Assembly: GCA_902558435.1 (NCBI GenBank)
Contig: CACEDU010000007.1
Span: 1 to 62,343 of the forward strand
Length of the DNA stretch: 62,343 bases
From: an uncultured Pelagibacteraceae bacterium
Lineage (GTDB): Bacteria; Pseudomonadota; Alphaproteobacteria; Pelagibacterales; Pelagibacteraceae
Direction of reading: 5' to 3'
The notes under the pieces are model-generated. The model was not told the origin of the DNA, did no database searches, and was given only the letters and a program-made list of their open reading frames with translations. Each line of letters begins with the position of its first letter. Positions within the stretch are counted from its first letter, which is position 1. This document shows positions 17,114-26,789 of the stretch, piece after piece. The position numbers were made by a program, and so were the translations under genes.

Positions 17114-18208
17114 ATGGAAAAAAATTTATCTGCACTTGGATTTATGAGTGGTACATCAGGTGATGGTGTTGATACTTCTGTCATCAGTTCTAATGGCAAA
17201 GATACTATTAATATCAAATATAATAGATTTGATCCTTATCCGACAAGCCTTTCAAATAAAATTCATAGAGTAAAAGAAAGCATTTCAAAAATGCAAGACC
17301 TGCTAAAATATTCCTCTGAAATTGATAAATTAGAGTTAGAAATTACCGATTTTCACATTGATATTGCAATTAAGACAAACAAAGAGGTCGATTATGACCT
17401 TATCGGTTTTCATGGTCACACTATTTATCATAATACAGAGGAAAAAATTTCAAAACAAATTGGACTTGGTACTAATTTATCAAAATTTACAAATAAAGAT
17501 GTAGTTTATAACTTTAGACAAAACGATATTAAAAATGGAGGTGAGGGTGCACCCTTAACTCCTATTTATCATCTAGCACTAATAAAATCATTGTTTAATG
17601 AAAATAAAGTTAAAATTCCAATTTCAATATTAAATATTGGTGGAATTGCCAATATTACCGAAATCGAGAAAGATTTTAAAATTAGTAGTAGAGATATAGG
17701 ACCTGGAAATTGTTTAATAGATAAATGGATAAGAAAAAATTCTGATAAATTATTTGACGAAAATGGAACTTTGGCTGATAAAGGAAAAACAGATAAATTT
17801 ATTTTTGATCAATACTTAGATAATTACTATTATAGCAAAGTTAATTCTAAAAGATCTCTTGATACAAATGATTTTGATATTTCTTTTGCCAAAGGTCTCT
17901 CTTTAGAAAATGGTACAACCACAATTACAGACTTAACTTCTGAATTATTATCCAAAAAAATAGGTATTAATGATATTTATATTTGTGGTGGTGGTAGAAA
18001 AAATAAATATTTAATTAACTCTTTAAAAAAAAAAATTAATAATAAATTACATTTTATCGATGACTTAAATATAGATGGTGACTATATAGAGTCACAAGCA
18101 TTTGCATTTCTTGCAATTCGATCTTATCTTGGATTACCAATATCATTCCCTTCCACAACTAATTGTAAAAAACCTTCGATTGGAGGAATTTTTATAAAAA
18201 AATCTTGA
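17114..18208 (+). CDS. anmK: Anhydro-N-acetylmuramic acid kinase
   Basis: A 364-residue sugar kinase of the ASKHA fold that opens and phosphorylates 1,6-anhydro-N-acetylmuramic acid in peptidoglycan recycling. The N-terminal signature GFMSGTSGDGVDTSVI (9-24) is diagnostic; further on are FRQNDIKNGGEGAPL, ILNIGGIANIT, the GPGNCLIDKWI segment and the ATP-site ICGGGRKN. Length matches the family. In alphaproteobacteria anmK and tyrS are often divergent neighbours, as here. The downstream gene converges, with stop codons back to back (TGACTA). Confidence 0.94.
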   Translation: MEKNLSALGFMSGTSGDGVDTSVISSNGKDTINIKYNRFDPYPTSLSNKIHRVKESISKMQDLLKYSSEIDKLELEITDFHIDIAIKTNKEVDYDLIGFHGHTIYHNTEEKISKQIGLGTNLSKFTNKDVVYNFRQNDIKNGGEGAPLTPIYHLALIKSLFNENKVKIPISILNIGGIANITEIEKDFKISSRDIGPGNCLIDKWIRKNSDKLFDENGTLADKGKTDKFIFDQYLDNYYYSKVNSKRSLDTNDFDISFAKGLSLENGTTTITDLTSELLSKKIGINDIYICGGGRKNKYLINSLKKKINNKLHFIDDLNIDGDYIESQAFAFLAIRSYLGLPISFPSTTNCKKPSIGGIFIKKS

Positions 18209-18874
18209 CTAATAAAGTGCAGTTTCTTTTTTAATATATTTGTTTAAAGCTTTTATTAAATTTAAACTATTCTTAGAAAAAAAATGATTAGCATCTTGAA
18301 TAGCTTCAAATTCTACTTTAATTCCTTTTTGTTCACTTAATCTTTTATTTAATTCATTTATATTTTCAACTGGAACTAATTCATCTTTTTTTCCATATAT
18401 CATTGCGCCCGAAGTAGGACATGGTGATAAAAATGAGAAATCGTAGACATTTGGTTGTGGTGATACAACTACAAATCTATTTATTTCTGGTCTTCTCATA
18501 AGCAATTGCATTGCAATTAGAGACCCAAAAGAAAAACCAGATATCCAGCATTGAGAATTATCAAAATTTTCTCTTTCTAACCAATCTAGTGCAGCTGCTG
18601 CATCGGCTAATTCACCCTGACCGTTATCAAATTCTCCATCGCTTTTACCTACTCCTCTAAAATTGACCCTGCAAACTGAAAAATCATTTTCGACAAATGT
18701 TTGGAAAATATCAACAACAACTTTATTATTCATTGTACCACCATATTGTGGATGTGGATGCAAAACTAATGATATAGGTGAAGTATTTTTTTTACTTTTA
18801 TAATATTTGGCTTCAAGCCTTCCTGCTGGACCCGGTATAAAAATTTCAACAATTTTATTATCTACTGATGCCAT
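18209..18874 (-). CDS. Alpha/beta hydrolase
   Basis: A 221-residue serine hydrolase. The nucleophile elbow is GFSFG (Ser115), preceded by VLHPHPQYGGTMNNKVV (37-53) and FRGVGKSDG (72-80), the oxyanion and substrate-loop segments typical of this subgroup. The acid is probably Asp164 (MIYGKKDELVP) and the base His197 (QDANHFF). There is no signal peptide, so it acts in the cytoplasm. Substrate is unknown; family members of this size include small carboxylesterases and dipeptidyl or acyl hydrolases. It lies between anmK and iscR and is divergent from iscR. Confidence 0.85.
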   Translation of the reverse strand: MASVDNKIVEIFIPGPAGRLEAKYYKSKKNTSPISLVLHPHPQYGGTMNNKVVVDIFQTFVENDFSVCRVNFRGVGKSDGEFDNGQGELADAAAALDWLERENFDNSQCWISGFSFGSLIAMQLLMRRPEINRFVVVSPQPNVYDFSFLSPCPTSGAMIYGKKDELVPVENINELNKRLSEQKGIKVEFEAIQDANHFFSKNSLNLIKALNKYIKKETALY

Positions 18875-18952
18875 TGATTATTAATCTCAAAAAAAAATAA
18901 GGTTTTATCTATCAAAAATGAGTGACAAAATGCAAGTTTTAAAACGTTAATT

Positions 18953-18977
18953 AATCTTGACTAAAATAGTCGGGTAT
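18953..18977 (+). promoter_or_regulatory. IscR type 1 binding site
   Basis: The 25-base site contains the dyad GACTAAAATAGTC (18959-18971) followed by GGGTAT. By eye 23 of 25 positions fit the published E. coli type 1 consensus, which has GACT and AGTC half sites separated by five A/T-rich bases and a right flank RRSTAT. It overlaps the probable promoter of iscR, so autorepression by cluster-loaded IscR is expected. Confidence 0.82.
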
Positions 18978-18984
18978 ATATAAG
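18958..18984 (+). promoter_or_regulatory. Candidate iscR-suf promoter
   Basis: TTGACT at 18958-18963 is a near-perfect -35 box; TATAAG at 18979-18984 is the best -10, with a 15-base spacer (TATATA variants overlap it). The start of iscR is at 19005. The -35 box lies inside the IscR site, consistent with repression by occlusion. Confidence 0.55.
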
Positions 18985-19004
18985 TCCCGTGGATTGCGGA
19001 AAAT

Positions 19005-19436
19005 ATGAAATTATCAAGTAAGGGTAGGTACGCTGTAATGGCTCTAGCGGATCTAGCTAAATTTAATTTAAATGAGCCAGTTTCATTAAGAGATATATCT
19101 CTTAGACAAGGAATCTCTCTTGTCTATCTCGAACAACTATTTTCAAAATTAAAAAAAAATAGAATAGTAACGAGTGTAAGAGGTAATAAAGGTGGATATA
19201 TTTTATCTAAGCAAGCATCAGAGATAAAAATTTCTGATGTATTTGTTGCAGTTGATGAAAAAGTAAAAACTATTGGATGTGAAAAACATTCCGAGAGTGG
19301 ATGCAACGGAAAATCATCTAAGTGTATTACTCACGATCTTTGGGATGAATTAGAAGATTATATAAATAGCTTTTTTCAGAAAAAAACATTGAATGATTTA
19401 ATTAATAAAAAATATCAAATAGATTATGAGAGATAA
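19005..19436 (+). CDS. iscR: Rrf2-family regulator IscR
   Basis: A 143-residue winged-helix regulator of iron-sulfur cluster biogenesis. The DNA-binding domain is [18 protein letters not shown] then [27 protein letters not shown] and [11 protein letters not shown]. The three cluster-ligating cysteines are Cys92, Cys100 and Cys107 ([18 protein letters not shown]), spaced slightly wider than in E. coli IscR. It heads the suf operon and overlaps sufB by 11 bases; with the type 1 site upstream this makes a closed feedback loop: holo-IscR represses, loss of the cluster (iron limitation or oxidation) releases the operon. Confidence 0.9.
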   Translation: MKLSSKGRYAVMALADLAKFNLNEPVSLRDISLRQGISLVYLEQLFSKLKKNRIVTSVRGNKGGYILSKQASEIKISDVFVAVDEKVKTIGCEKHSESGCNGKSSKCITHDLWDELEDYINSFFQKKTLNDLINKKYQIDYER

Positions 19437-20862
19437 ACAAGTACAAGATTTAAAAGAATATAAATACGGTTTTTCAACCGATATCGACACTATAAAGGCA
19501 CCCAAAGGACTTAGTGAGGATGTAATTAAATTTATATCAAACATTAAAAAAGAACCTAAATGGTTACTTGAATGGAGATTAAAAGCTTATAACAGATTAA
19601 AAGTTTTAAAAGAGCCAGATTGGCAGAAACCAAAATATCCAAAGATTGATTACCAAGATTTGTATTATTATTCAGCTCCAAAAAGTTTTAAGGAAAAACC
19701 AAAAAATTTAGACGAATTAGATCCTAAGTTACTTGAAACTTATAAAAAATTAGGAATACCTTTGCAGGAACAAAAGAGATTAAATGGAATCGCAGTTGAC
19801 GCTGTCTTTGACTCTGTCTCAGTTGCAACAACATTTAAAGATACTTTAACAAAGCAAGGTATAATTTTCTGTTCGATTTCTGAAGCAATTCAAAAACATC
19901 CCGATTTAGTAAAAAAATATCTTGGTTCAGTAATACCTATAACTGATCACTATTTTGCTACTTTAAATTCTGCTGTATTTACAGATGGGTCATTTGTATA
20001 TGTTCCCCCAGGGGTAAGGTGTCCTATGGAACTTTCAACATACTTTAGAATAAATGCTTCTGATACAGGACAATTTGAAAGAACTTTAATTATAGCAGAT
20101 AAAGGTAGTTATGTGAGCTATTTAGAAGGATGCACTGCACCAATGAGAGACGAGAATCAGTTACATGCTGCAAACGTCGAATTAGTTGCTTTGGATGATG
20201 CAGAAATTAAATATTCAACAGTTCAAAACTGGTATCCAGGAGATAAAGATGGCAAAGGTGGAATTTATAATTTCGTTACAAAGAGAGGTCTTTGCCAAGG
20301 AAAAAATTCTAAAATTTCTTGGACTCAAGTTGAAACTGGATCAGCAATAACCTGGAAATATCCAAGCTGTATTTTAAAAGGAGATAATTCTATTGGCGAG
20401 TTTTATTCAATAGCGATAACCAATAATCACCAAAAAGCAGATACAGGAACTAAAATGATCCACATTGGAAAAAATACAAAAAGCAAGATCATTTCTAAGG
20501 GGATTAGCGCTGGGTATTCAGATATGACCTATAGAGGTTTAGTTGATATCTCTAAAAATGCTGAAAATTCAAGCAATTATACTCAATGCGACTCTCTTTT
20601 AATGGGTAATAAATGTGGAGCTCACACGGTTCCTTACATAAAGAATAAGAATTCAGACTCAAACATTGCTCATGAAGCGACAACATCTAAAATTAGTGAA
20701 GATCAATTACATTATTGCCAACAAAGAGGTTTAAATACTGAGGATGCAGTTGGTTTAATTGTGAATGGATTTTGTAAAGAAGTTTTACAGCAACTGCCTA
20801 TGGAGTTTGCCGTTGAAGCACAAAAATTGGTTGGAATAAGTTTAGAAGGAAGCGTAGGTTAA
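19426..20862 (+). CDS. sufB: Fe-S cluster assembly scaffold subunit SufB
   Basis: A 478-residue SufB, the core scaffold of the SufBC2D complex on which Fe-S clusters are assembled. Recognisable are the N-terminal [57 protein letters not shown], the beta-helix core, [13 protein letters not shown], and C-terminal [14 protein letters not shown] and [21 protein letters not shown]. Length is standard. The start lies inside the end of iscR. The next gene begins immediately after its stop, with no gap, implying coupled translation of the complex. Confidence 0.97.
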   Translation: MRDKQVQDLKEYKYGFSTDIDTIKAPKGLSEDVIKFISNIKKEPKWLLEWRLKAYNRLKVLKEPDWQKPKYPKIDYQDLYYYSAPKSFKEKPKNLDELDPKLLETYKKLGIPLQEQKRLNGIAVDAVFDSVSVATTFKDTLTKQGIIFCSISEAIQKHPDLVKKYLGSVIPITDHYFATLNSAVFTDGSFVYVPPGVRCPMELSTYFRINASDTGQFERTLIIADKGSYVSYLEGCTAPMRDENQLHAANVELVALDDAEIKYSTVQNWYPGDKDGKGGIYNFVTKRGLCQGKNSKISWTQVETGSAITWKYPSCILKGDNSIGEFYSIAITNNHQKADTGTKMIHIGKNTKSKIISKGISAGYSDMTYRGLVDISKNAENSSNYTQCDSLLMGNKCGAHTVPYIKNKNSDSNIAHEATTSKISEDQLHYCQQRGLNTEDAVGLIVNGFCKEVLQQLPMEFAVEAQKLVGISLEGSVG

Positions 20863-21597
20863 ATGCTTAAGATAAATAATTTAAATGCTAAGGTTGAAGA
20901 CAAATCTATTTTGAATGGATTTTCTCTCAATATAAATCCAGGTGAAGTTCATGCGATCATGGGCCCAAATGGATCTGGTAAAAGCACCCTATCAAATATT
21001 TTATCAGGAAAGAAAGGTTACGATGTTTCTGGAGAAATATTATTTGAAGAGAATAATTTATTTGAACTTGAAACTGAAGAAAGGGCACATAAAGGTATAT
21101 TTTTAGCATTTCAATATCCTTTAGAAATCCCTGGAGTGAATACAAACATATTTTTAAAAACCTCATTAAATGCTGTAAGGAAAGCAAGAGGGGAAAAGGA
21201 ACTCGATGCTATTGAGTTTCTTAAATTAGTAAAAGAAAAAGCAAAAGATTTAAAATTCGATGAAGAAAAATTAAATAGACAATTAAATGTTGGTTTTTCA
21301 GGAGGCGAAAAGAAAAAGAATGAAATTTTACAGATGACTATATTAAATCCAAAACTTTCAATTCTTGATGAGACTGATTCAGGTTTAGATATCGATGCAC
21401 TTCGTATTGTTGCTAATGGTGTAAATTCTTTGAGAAAAGAAAATAATTCTTTTCTTATAATAACACATTACCAAAGATTACTCGATTACATAAAACCAGA
21501 TTTTGTACATGTACTTATGAATGGAAAAATTGTTAAGTCTGGAGGTGCAGAGTTGGCTGTTGAATTAGAAAAGAAAGGTTACAAAAGTTTTAGTTAA
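20863..21597 (+). CDS. sufC: Fe-S cluster assembly ATPase SufC
   Basis: A 244-residue ABC-type ATPase that drives the SufBC2D scaffold. Walker A is GPNGSGKST (34-42), the signature is NVGFSGGEKKKNEIL, and Walker B LSILDETDSGLD. SufC is soluble and has no transporter partner; the sequence NVGFSGGEKKKNE is characteristic of it. It abuts both sufB and sufD with zero-base gaps. Confidence 0.97.
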   Translation: MLKINNLNAKVEDKSILNGFSLNINPGEVHAIMGPNGSGKSTLSNILSGKKGYDVSGEILFEENNLFELETEERAHKGIFLAFQYPLEIPGVNTNIFLKTSLNAVRKARGEKELDAIEFLKLVKEKAKDLKFDEEKLNRQLNVGFSGGEKKKNEILQMTILNPKLSILDETDSGLDIDALRIVANGVNSLRKENNSFLIITHYQRLLDYIKPDFVHVLMNGKIVKSGGAELAVELEKKGYKSFS

Positions 21598-22842
21598 ATG
21601 GAAAAACAATTAAGAACAGATTTTAAAAAAATAATTGAAAGCTCTAATTTTTCAGAAAAAGAAATTATTACAAAAGAAAAGTATTTGAATAAATTTATTC
21701 AAAATGGTTTTCCAGGTAAAAAAAATGAAGACTGGAAATTTTTAGATCTAAATCAAGCTATTAAATCAAATATTGAGAATTTAGATTATTTTAATGAAAA
21801 TTTACCAAATGAGGTAGATCCTAAAATATATGTAGATGGTCTAGAGCATAATAAAATTGTTTTTATTAATGGAAGAATAGAGAAAATAGATTTCAAATAT
21901 GAAGAAAGTGATAAACTTGAAATTAAAGATCAATTTGACAGCGATAGTTTACTTAATGATGTAAATTCGCTTGTTGATTTAAACTCAGCATTAACAAATA
22001 AATATTATAAATTTCAGGTAAAAAAGCATTATACTGTAAAAAAACCAGTAATTATATATAGTTTAACAACAAGTAAAATTAGTTCAAAAAATATTAATAT
22101 CAGATTAGACTTTGATTTAGAATCTAACTCGTCTATTAAAATAATAGATTATTCAATCGATAAATCTGAGAATAATTTTGTCAACATTGTTTATAATTTT
22201 AATTTAGAAAAAGATGCAATTCTTAAGAAATACAAATTAGATAAAGAAGAAAATAATAATATTAAATATTCATATAATAATATTAATCTAGATACTAACA
22301 GTGTTGCAGAAAATTTTATCTTATCATCAGGTTCCAGGTTTATCAAAAATGAAATTAATTGTAATTTAAATGGCAAATACTCTTCAGCATTTGTAAATGG
22401 TATATTTAATTTGGATAATAATAAAAACCATGAAATCAGAACATCTATCAACCATTTAAATGAGAATACTAAAAGTTATCAATTAATTAAAAGTGTTTTA
22501 GGAGAAAACACAAAATCAGCTTATCAAGGGAAAATATTTGTTAAATCTAATGCACAAAAAACTGACGGATATCAGTTAAGTAAAGCAATCTTATTAAGTG
22601 ATAATTCTGAGTTTAATGCAAAGCCAGAACTAGAAATCTATGCAGATGATGTAAAATGTTCGCATGGATCTGCTTCAGGAAGTTTAAATCAAGAATCTAT
22701 TTTTTATATAATGTCCAGAGGTCTTAATTATAAAGAAGCAAAAGAACTTTTAATAAATGGTTTTTTATTGGATGTTGTTGAAAAAATTACTGACAATGAA
22801 ATTAAAAATTTAATAAAAAATATTATGGGATTAAAAGAATGA
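21598..22842 (+). CDS. sufD: Fe-S cluster assembly protein SufD
   Basis: A 414-residue SufD, paralogue of SufB and third subunit of SufBC2D. The N-terminal part shows NGFPGKKNEDWKFLDLNQ, a SufD hallmark; the C-terminal part shows the SufB/SufD repeat end YQGKIFVKSNAQKTDGYQLSKA region and DDVKCSHGSASGSLNQESIFYIMSRGL. The middle is AT-driven, Asn/Lys-rich and poorly conserved. It overlaps sufS by four bases (ATGA). Confidence 0.95.
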   Translation: MEKQLRTDFKKIIESSNFSEKEIITKEKYLNKFIQNGFPGKKNEDWKFLDLNQAIKSNIENLDYFNENLPNEVDPKIYVDGLEHNKIVFINGRIEKIDFKYEESDKLEIKDQFDSDSLLNDVNSLVDLNSALTNKYYKFQVKKHYTVKKPVIIYSLTTSKISSKNINIRLDFDLESNSSIKIIDYSIDKSENNFVNIVYNFNLEKDAILKKYKLDKEENNNIKYSYNNINLDTNSVAENFILSSGSRFIKNEINCNLNGKYSSAFVNGIFNLDNNKNHEIRTSINHLNENTKSYQLIKSVLGENTKSAYQGKIFVKSNAQKTDGYQLSKAILLSDNSEFNAKPELEIYADDVKCSHGSASGSLNQESIFYIMSRGLNYKEAKELLINGFLLDVVEKITDNEIKNLIKNIMGLKE

Positions 22843-24059
22843 ATATAGACCAAATTAAAAAAGAATTTCCTATTTTTGATAATAAAGTTCAAAATAATGA
22901 TCTTGTTTATCTAGATAGCGCAAATTCCTCTCAAAAACCAAGAATTGTAATTGATAGAATATATGATTTTTATTCTAAGGAATTTTCAAATGTAGGTAGA
23001 AGTGTTCATTATTTAGCAGTTGCAGCAACAAATTTGTATGAGCAAACAAGAACTTCTGTCCAAAAATATATAAATGCATCTGATAAAAATGAAATTGTTT
23101 TTACGAAAGGTGCAACAGAGGCAATAAATCTTGTAGCAAATACATTTGGCCAAAAATATCTTGATGAAGGTGATGAAGTATTAATTACAGAATTAGAGCA
23201 CCATTCTAATTATGTTCCATGGCATTTTTTAAGAAAATCAAAAAAAATAAATATTGAATTTGCTGAAGTAAATGATCAAGGTGAAGTAACATTGGAAGAA
23301 ATTAAAAAAAAAATAACAGATAGAACTAAAATTATATGTGTAACACATTTATCGAATGTGACTGGAGCAATACTTCCAATCAAAGAAATTGTAAGCTTTG
23401 CTCATTCTAAAGATATTCCAGTATTAGTTGATGGTTGCCAAGGAGCACCTCATTTAAAATTAGATATGCAAGATCTAGATTGTGATTTTTATGCGATATC
23501 AGGTCATAAAATGTATGGCCCTACAGGAATTGGCGTGCTTTATGCTAAAAAGAAATGGTTAGAAGATCTTCCTCCATATCAAGGTGGTGGAGGAATGATA
23601 AGAGAAGTGAAGAAAAAAGGCATATCTTATGGAGAATTGCCAAACAAATATGAGGCAGGAACGATGGCAACCGCTCAAGTTATTGCTTTTAACGAGTCAA
23701 TTAAATTTCTTGAAAAAATTGGAATTGAAAACATTGAGAAACACGAGAAAGAATTACTTGATTATGCTGTTGATCTTTTAGGTAAGAATAATTCTGTAAA
23801 TATTATTGGCAATCCTAAAAATAAAGGTGGAGTTATATCATTTACTATAGAAGGTATTCATCCCCACGATATAGCTACTATTTTAGATGAGGATGGAGTA
23901 GCAATTAGAGCTGGACATCATTGTTGTCAAATACTTCACGAGAAATTAGGTTTACCTGCAACTGCAAGAGCATCTTTCGGTGTTTACAATACGAAAGATG
24001 ACATTGATCAACTTAATAACTCAATAAATAACTGCAAAAAAATATTTAATTTAAGATGA
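22839..24059 (+). CDS. sufS: Cysteine desulfurase SufS
   Basis: A 406-residue PLP enzyme that takes sulfur from cysteine for cluster assembly. The PLP-binding Lys224 is in AISGHKMYGPTGIG and the persulfide-forming cysteine is Cys362 or Cys363 in RAGHHCCQ; group II features (LDSANSSQKP near 26-34, ELEHHSNYVPW near 118-128) are present. It overlaps sufD and sufU by four bases each. Sulfur would pass to SufU encoded next, since no sufE is seen. Confidence 0.96.
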   Translation: MNIDQIKKEFPIFDNKVQNNDLVYLDSANSSQKPRIVIDRIYDFYSKEFSNVGRSVHYLAVAATNLYEQTRTSVQKYINASDKNEIVFTKGATEAINLVANTFGQKYLDEGDEVLITELEHHSNYVPWHFLRKSKKINIEFAEVNDQGEVTLEEIKKKITDRTKIICVTHLSNVTGAILPIKEIVSFAHSKDIPVLVDGCQGAPHLKLDMQDLDCDFYAISGHKMYGPTGIGVLYAKKKWLEDLPPYQGGGGMIREVKKKGISYGELPNKYEAGTMATAQVIAFNESIKFLEKIGIENIEKHEKELLDYAVDLLGKNNSVNIIGNPKNKGGVISFTIEGIHPHDIATILDEDGVAIRAGHHCCQILHEKLGLPATARASFGVYNTKDDIDQLNNSINNCKKIFNLR

Positions 24060-24520
24060 ACTTAAAAGAATTGTATCAAGAAATTATTTTAGAACACGGA
24101 AAGAATCCTAGAAATTTAAGAAAAACAGATAATTTTACTAGGGATGCAAAAGGAAACAATCCATTATGTGGAGACAATGTTCATATATATCTAAAACTAA
24201 ATGATAATAATAAAGTTGAAGATATTTCTTTTGAGGGAAACGGTTGTGCAATTACAATGGCTTCAGCATCAATTATGACAGATGTAGTAAGAGGAAAAGA
24301 AGAAAAGGAGGTAAAAGAAATTGTTACAGACTTTTTGGACATGATAAAAGAGAAAGATGAATTAAGCACACAGCTTTTAAACGAAGATGAAAAAACAAAA
24401 TTAATGTGTTTATCTGGAGTTAAACAATATCCAATGAGAGTAAAATGTGCAACTTTATCTTGGCATACACTAACATCAGCAATGAATAATTCTCAAGACA
24501 TAACAAGTACCGAAGATTGA
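24056..24520 (+). CDS. sufU: SufU-type sulfur transfer / scaffold protein
   Basis: A 154-residue IscU-fold protein of the SufU subtype. Ligands Cys38 and Asp40 (NPLCGDNV), Cys64 (GNGCAITMASAS) and Cys131 (MRVKCATLSW) are in place, with the SufU-specific insertion between about 85 and 115 and an additional Cys118. In Bacillus SufU is a zinc protein that accepts sulfur from SufS, and that is the likely role beside sufS here; a scaffold role is the alternative. Four-base overlap with sufS. Confidence 0.92.
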   Translation: MNLKELYQEIILEHGKNPRNLRKTDNFTRDAKGNNPLCGDNVHIYLKLNDNNKVEDISFEGNGCAITMASASIMTDVVRGKEEKEVKEIVTDFLDMIKEKDELSTQLLNEDEKTKLMCLSGVKQYPMRVKCATLSWHTLTSAMNNSQDITSTED

Positions 24521-24522
24521 TT

Positions 24523-24819
24523 ATGGAACTAAAAGAAAAAGTAATAAATGAAATAAAAAAAATCTATGATCCCGAGATACCAGTAAACATTTATGAGCTT
24601 GGATTGATATACGATATTAATGTAAATCAAAAAAATGTGAGTGTTAAAATGACTTTAACTACACCTAACTGTCCTGTAGCAGAAAGTTTGCCTAAAGAGG
24701 TTAAAGATAGTATTATGCAAATAGACGAAGTTGATAAAGTTGATTTAGATTTAGTGTGGGATCCACCTTGGGATAAATCAATGATGTCAGAAGCAGCTAA
24801 ATTAGAATTAAATTTATGA
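24523..24819 (+). CDS. sufT: SUF system assembly factor SufT (DUF59/MIP18 family)
   Basis: A 98-residue DUF59 protein. Family motifs are YDPEIPVNIYELGLIYDI, LTTPNCPVAESLP with the conserved cysteine, and VWDPPWDKSMMSEAAKLEL at the end. SufT-type proteins help in Fe-S cluster maturation or transfer. I prefer ATG 24523; a TTG at 24517 in the same frame would add two residues and overlap the sufU stop. Four-base overlap with sufA. Confidence 0.92.
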   Translation: MELKEKVINEIKKIYDPEIPVNIYELGLIYDINVNQKNVSVKMTLTTPNCPVAESLPKEVKDSIMQIDEVDKVDLDLVWDPPWDKSMMSEAAKLELNL

Positions 24820-25151
24820 CAAAACAAATAATCTCATTAAGCGATCAAGCGGCTACAAGGATTAAGGAAATCATGTCATCTGCAAACAATGACACTATTG
24901 GAGTAAGAGTTGGAGTTAAATCTGGAGGCTGCGCAGGTATGTCATACGTAATGGAATATACCAACAAAATTAACCCTAATGACGAAGTAATAGAGGATAA
25001 AGGAGTAAAGGTATTTATAGACTCTGCGGCTGTGATGTATTTATTTGGAACAGAAATGGATTATAAACATGAAGAATTTTCTTCTCAGTTTGTTTTTAAC
25101 AATCCAAACGAAACTGAAAGATGTGGATGTGGAGAGTCCTTTAAAATTTAA
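24816..25151 (+). CDS. sufA: A-type Fe-S carrier protein SufA/IscA
   Basis: A 111-residue A-type carrier that passes Fe-S clusters to target proteins. The three conserved cysteines are Cys39 (SGGCAGMSY) and Cys103 and Cys105 (RCGCGESF). It is the last gene of the iscR-sufBCDS-sufU-sufT-sufA operon, all of whose junctions overlap or abut except the two-codon gap before sufT. No recognisable intrinsic terminator follows directly; a 231-base gap separates it from the convergent glnA. Confidence 0.93.
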   Translation: MTKQIISLSDQAATRIKEIMSSANNDTIGVRVGVKSGGCAGMSYVMEYTNKINPNDEVIEDKGVKVFIDSAAVMYLFGTEMDYKHEEFSSQFVFNNPNETERCGCGESFKI

Positions 25152-25340
25152 TAATATTTATTGGTAATATGAAATAAACCAATATTGTCCTCTTTTATTC
25201 ATTGTATAAATTTTATTATTCTTCTTTTTAATTTTTCTATAGTTTAGCCTCTTGAAACCAATGATGTTTTTTAAAGAAGATATAAATTTTGTCATACATT
25301 TTAATAACAAAATTAGATGAAATGAGAATTTCTTATAGGG

Positions 25341-25365
25341 AATACCTGCTATTACAGCAGGTATT
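25341..25365 (-). terminator. Hairpin downstream of glnA
   Basis: A perfect 10-base inverted repeat AATACCTGCT / AGCAGGTATT with a 5-base loop, lying 18 bases beyond the glnA stop. On the minus strand it is not followed by a T run (CCCTATAAG), so it may act as a 3' stabilising hairpin or a Rho-assisted terminator rather than a classical intrinsic terminator. The rest of 25152-25382 shows no gene I can support. Confidence 0.5.
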
Positions 25366-25382
25366 ACCAAAAATAAAGCTTA

Positions 25383-26789
25383 TTAACAGCTATAATACAT
25401 ATCGAATTCGATAGGGTGCGGCGTATGTTCAAAGTTATGAATTTCCTCATACTTTAATTCAATGTACGCATCTATCTGATCGTCAGTAAATACATTCCCC
25501 TGTTTTAAAAAGTTTCTATCTTTGTCAAGAGCTTCCATAGCTTCTCTCAATGATCCACAGACTGTAGGAACTTTTTTAACTTGTTTTTCAGTTAATGCAT
25601 AAAGATCTTGGTCAAAAGATTTACCAGGATCTATTTTATTTTTAATTCCATCAAGACCAGCCATTAACATTGATGCAAATGTTAGATATGGATTACCTGA
25701 AGCATCAGGGAATCTAATTTCGCATCTTGCACCTTTTTTACTTAAAGTTATTGGAATTCTGCATGATGCAGATCTGTTTCTTGCAGAGTATGCAAGTAAA
25801 ACTGGTGCCTCAAATCCTGGGATTAGTCTTTTGTAACTATTAGTAGTAGCATTTGAAAATGCATTTATTGCCTTAGCATGTTTTAAAATACCACCAATGT
25901 AATAAAGAGCTGTTTGAGATAGACCAGCGTACTTGTTACCAGAAAATACTGGAGTTTTACCTTTCCAAATTGACTGGTGAGTATGCATTCCAGAGCCATT
26001 GTCACCTTTTACTGGTTTTGGCATAAAAGTAGCAGTCTTTCCAAATGAATGTGAAACCATCTGAACTACATATTTGTAAAGTTGAACGTTATCAGCTTGA
26101 TCAACTAATGTTCCAAATAACATTCCTAGTTCATGTTGACTAGGTGCAACTTCATGGTGATGTTTTTCAACAGTAATACCTACATCTCTTAGACCTTTCA
26201 AGTATTCACCTCTCATATCTTGAGCACTATCTACTGGTGGCACAGGAAAATAACCTCCTTTAATACCAGGTCTGTGGCCCATGTTACCATTGTCATATGA
26301 TTTTCCTGAATTATAAGGTCCTTCAGAACTGTCAATTGAAAAACCAGTTTCATTCATATCATTTTTAATTTTTACATCATCAAAAACAAAAAATTCAGGT
26401 TCTGGACCAAAATACGCTTTGTCTCCAATTCCAGTTTTCTTTAAATATGCTTCTGCTTTTTTTGCAATACCTCTTGGATCTCTTTCGTATGGATCTTTTT
26501 TGACTGCATCCAAAATATCGCAAAATAAAATCATAGTATTATGCGATGTATATGGATCAATTACCGTTCTACTTAAATCTGGTTTTAATATCATATCAGA
26601 CTCATTAATTGCTTTCCATCCTGCAATTGAAGAGCCATCAAAGAAAACTCCCTCATTTAACATATCCTCATCAACTATAGTTTTGTCCATCGTAAGGTGC
26701 TGAAGTTTTCCTCTTGGATCAGTGAATCTAAGATCAACATACTCAACATTCTTAGATTTAATTTCTTTTAATACGTCCCTAGCGCTCAT
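25383..26789 (-). CDS. glnA: Glutamine synthetase, type I
   Basis: A 468-residue GSI-beta type glutamine synthetase (glutamate + ammonia + ATP). Visible are DLRFTDPRGKLQHLT near the N-terminus, FFDGSSIAGWK, the EFFVFDD metal segment, GMHTHQS and KRLIPGFEAPVLLAYSARNRSASCRIP. Tyr397 in QDLYALTEK sits at the same residue number as the adenylylation site of the E. coli enzyme, so GlnE-type control is possible. A good Shine-Dalgarno (AGGAGA) precedes the start. It is monocistronic; 142 bases separate it from the divergent deacylase gene, with no riboswitch I can recognise. Confidence 0.97.
   Translation of the reverse strand: MSARDVLKEIKSKNVEYVDLRFTDPRGKLQHLTMDKTIVDEDMLNEGVFFDGSSIAGWKAINESDMILKPDLSRTVIDPYTSHNTMILFCDILDAVKKDPYERDPRGIAKKAEAYLKKTGIGDKAYFGPEPEFFVFDDVKIKNDMNETGFSIDSSEGPYNSGKSYDNGNMGHRPGIKGGYFPVPPVDSAQDMRGEYLKGLRDVGITVEKHHHEVAPSQHELGMLFGTLVDQADNVQLYKYVVQMVSHSFGKTATFMPKPVKGDNGSGMHTHQSIWKGKTPVFSGNKYAGLSQTALYYIGGILKHAKAINAFSNATTNSYKRLIPGFEAPVLLAYSARNRSASCRIPITLSKKGARCEIRFPDASGNPYLTFASMLMAGLDGIKNKIDPGKSFDQDLYALTEKQVKKVPTVCGSLREAMEALDKDRNFLKQGNVFTDDQIDAYIELKYEEIHNFEHTPHPIEFDMYYSC

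Noticed and set aside
25158..25370. 70-residue open frame on the minus strand in the sufA-glnA gap
   Set aside because: It runs straight through the perfect hairpin after glnA, has no family resemblance or good ribosome site, and its composition is what AT-rich non-coding DNA gives.
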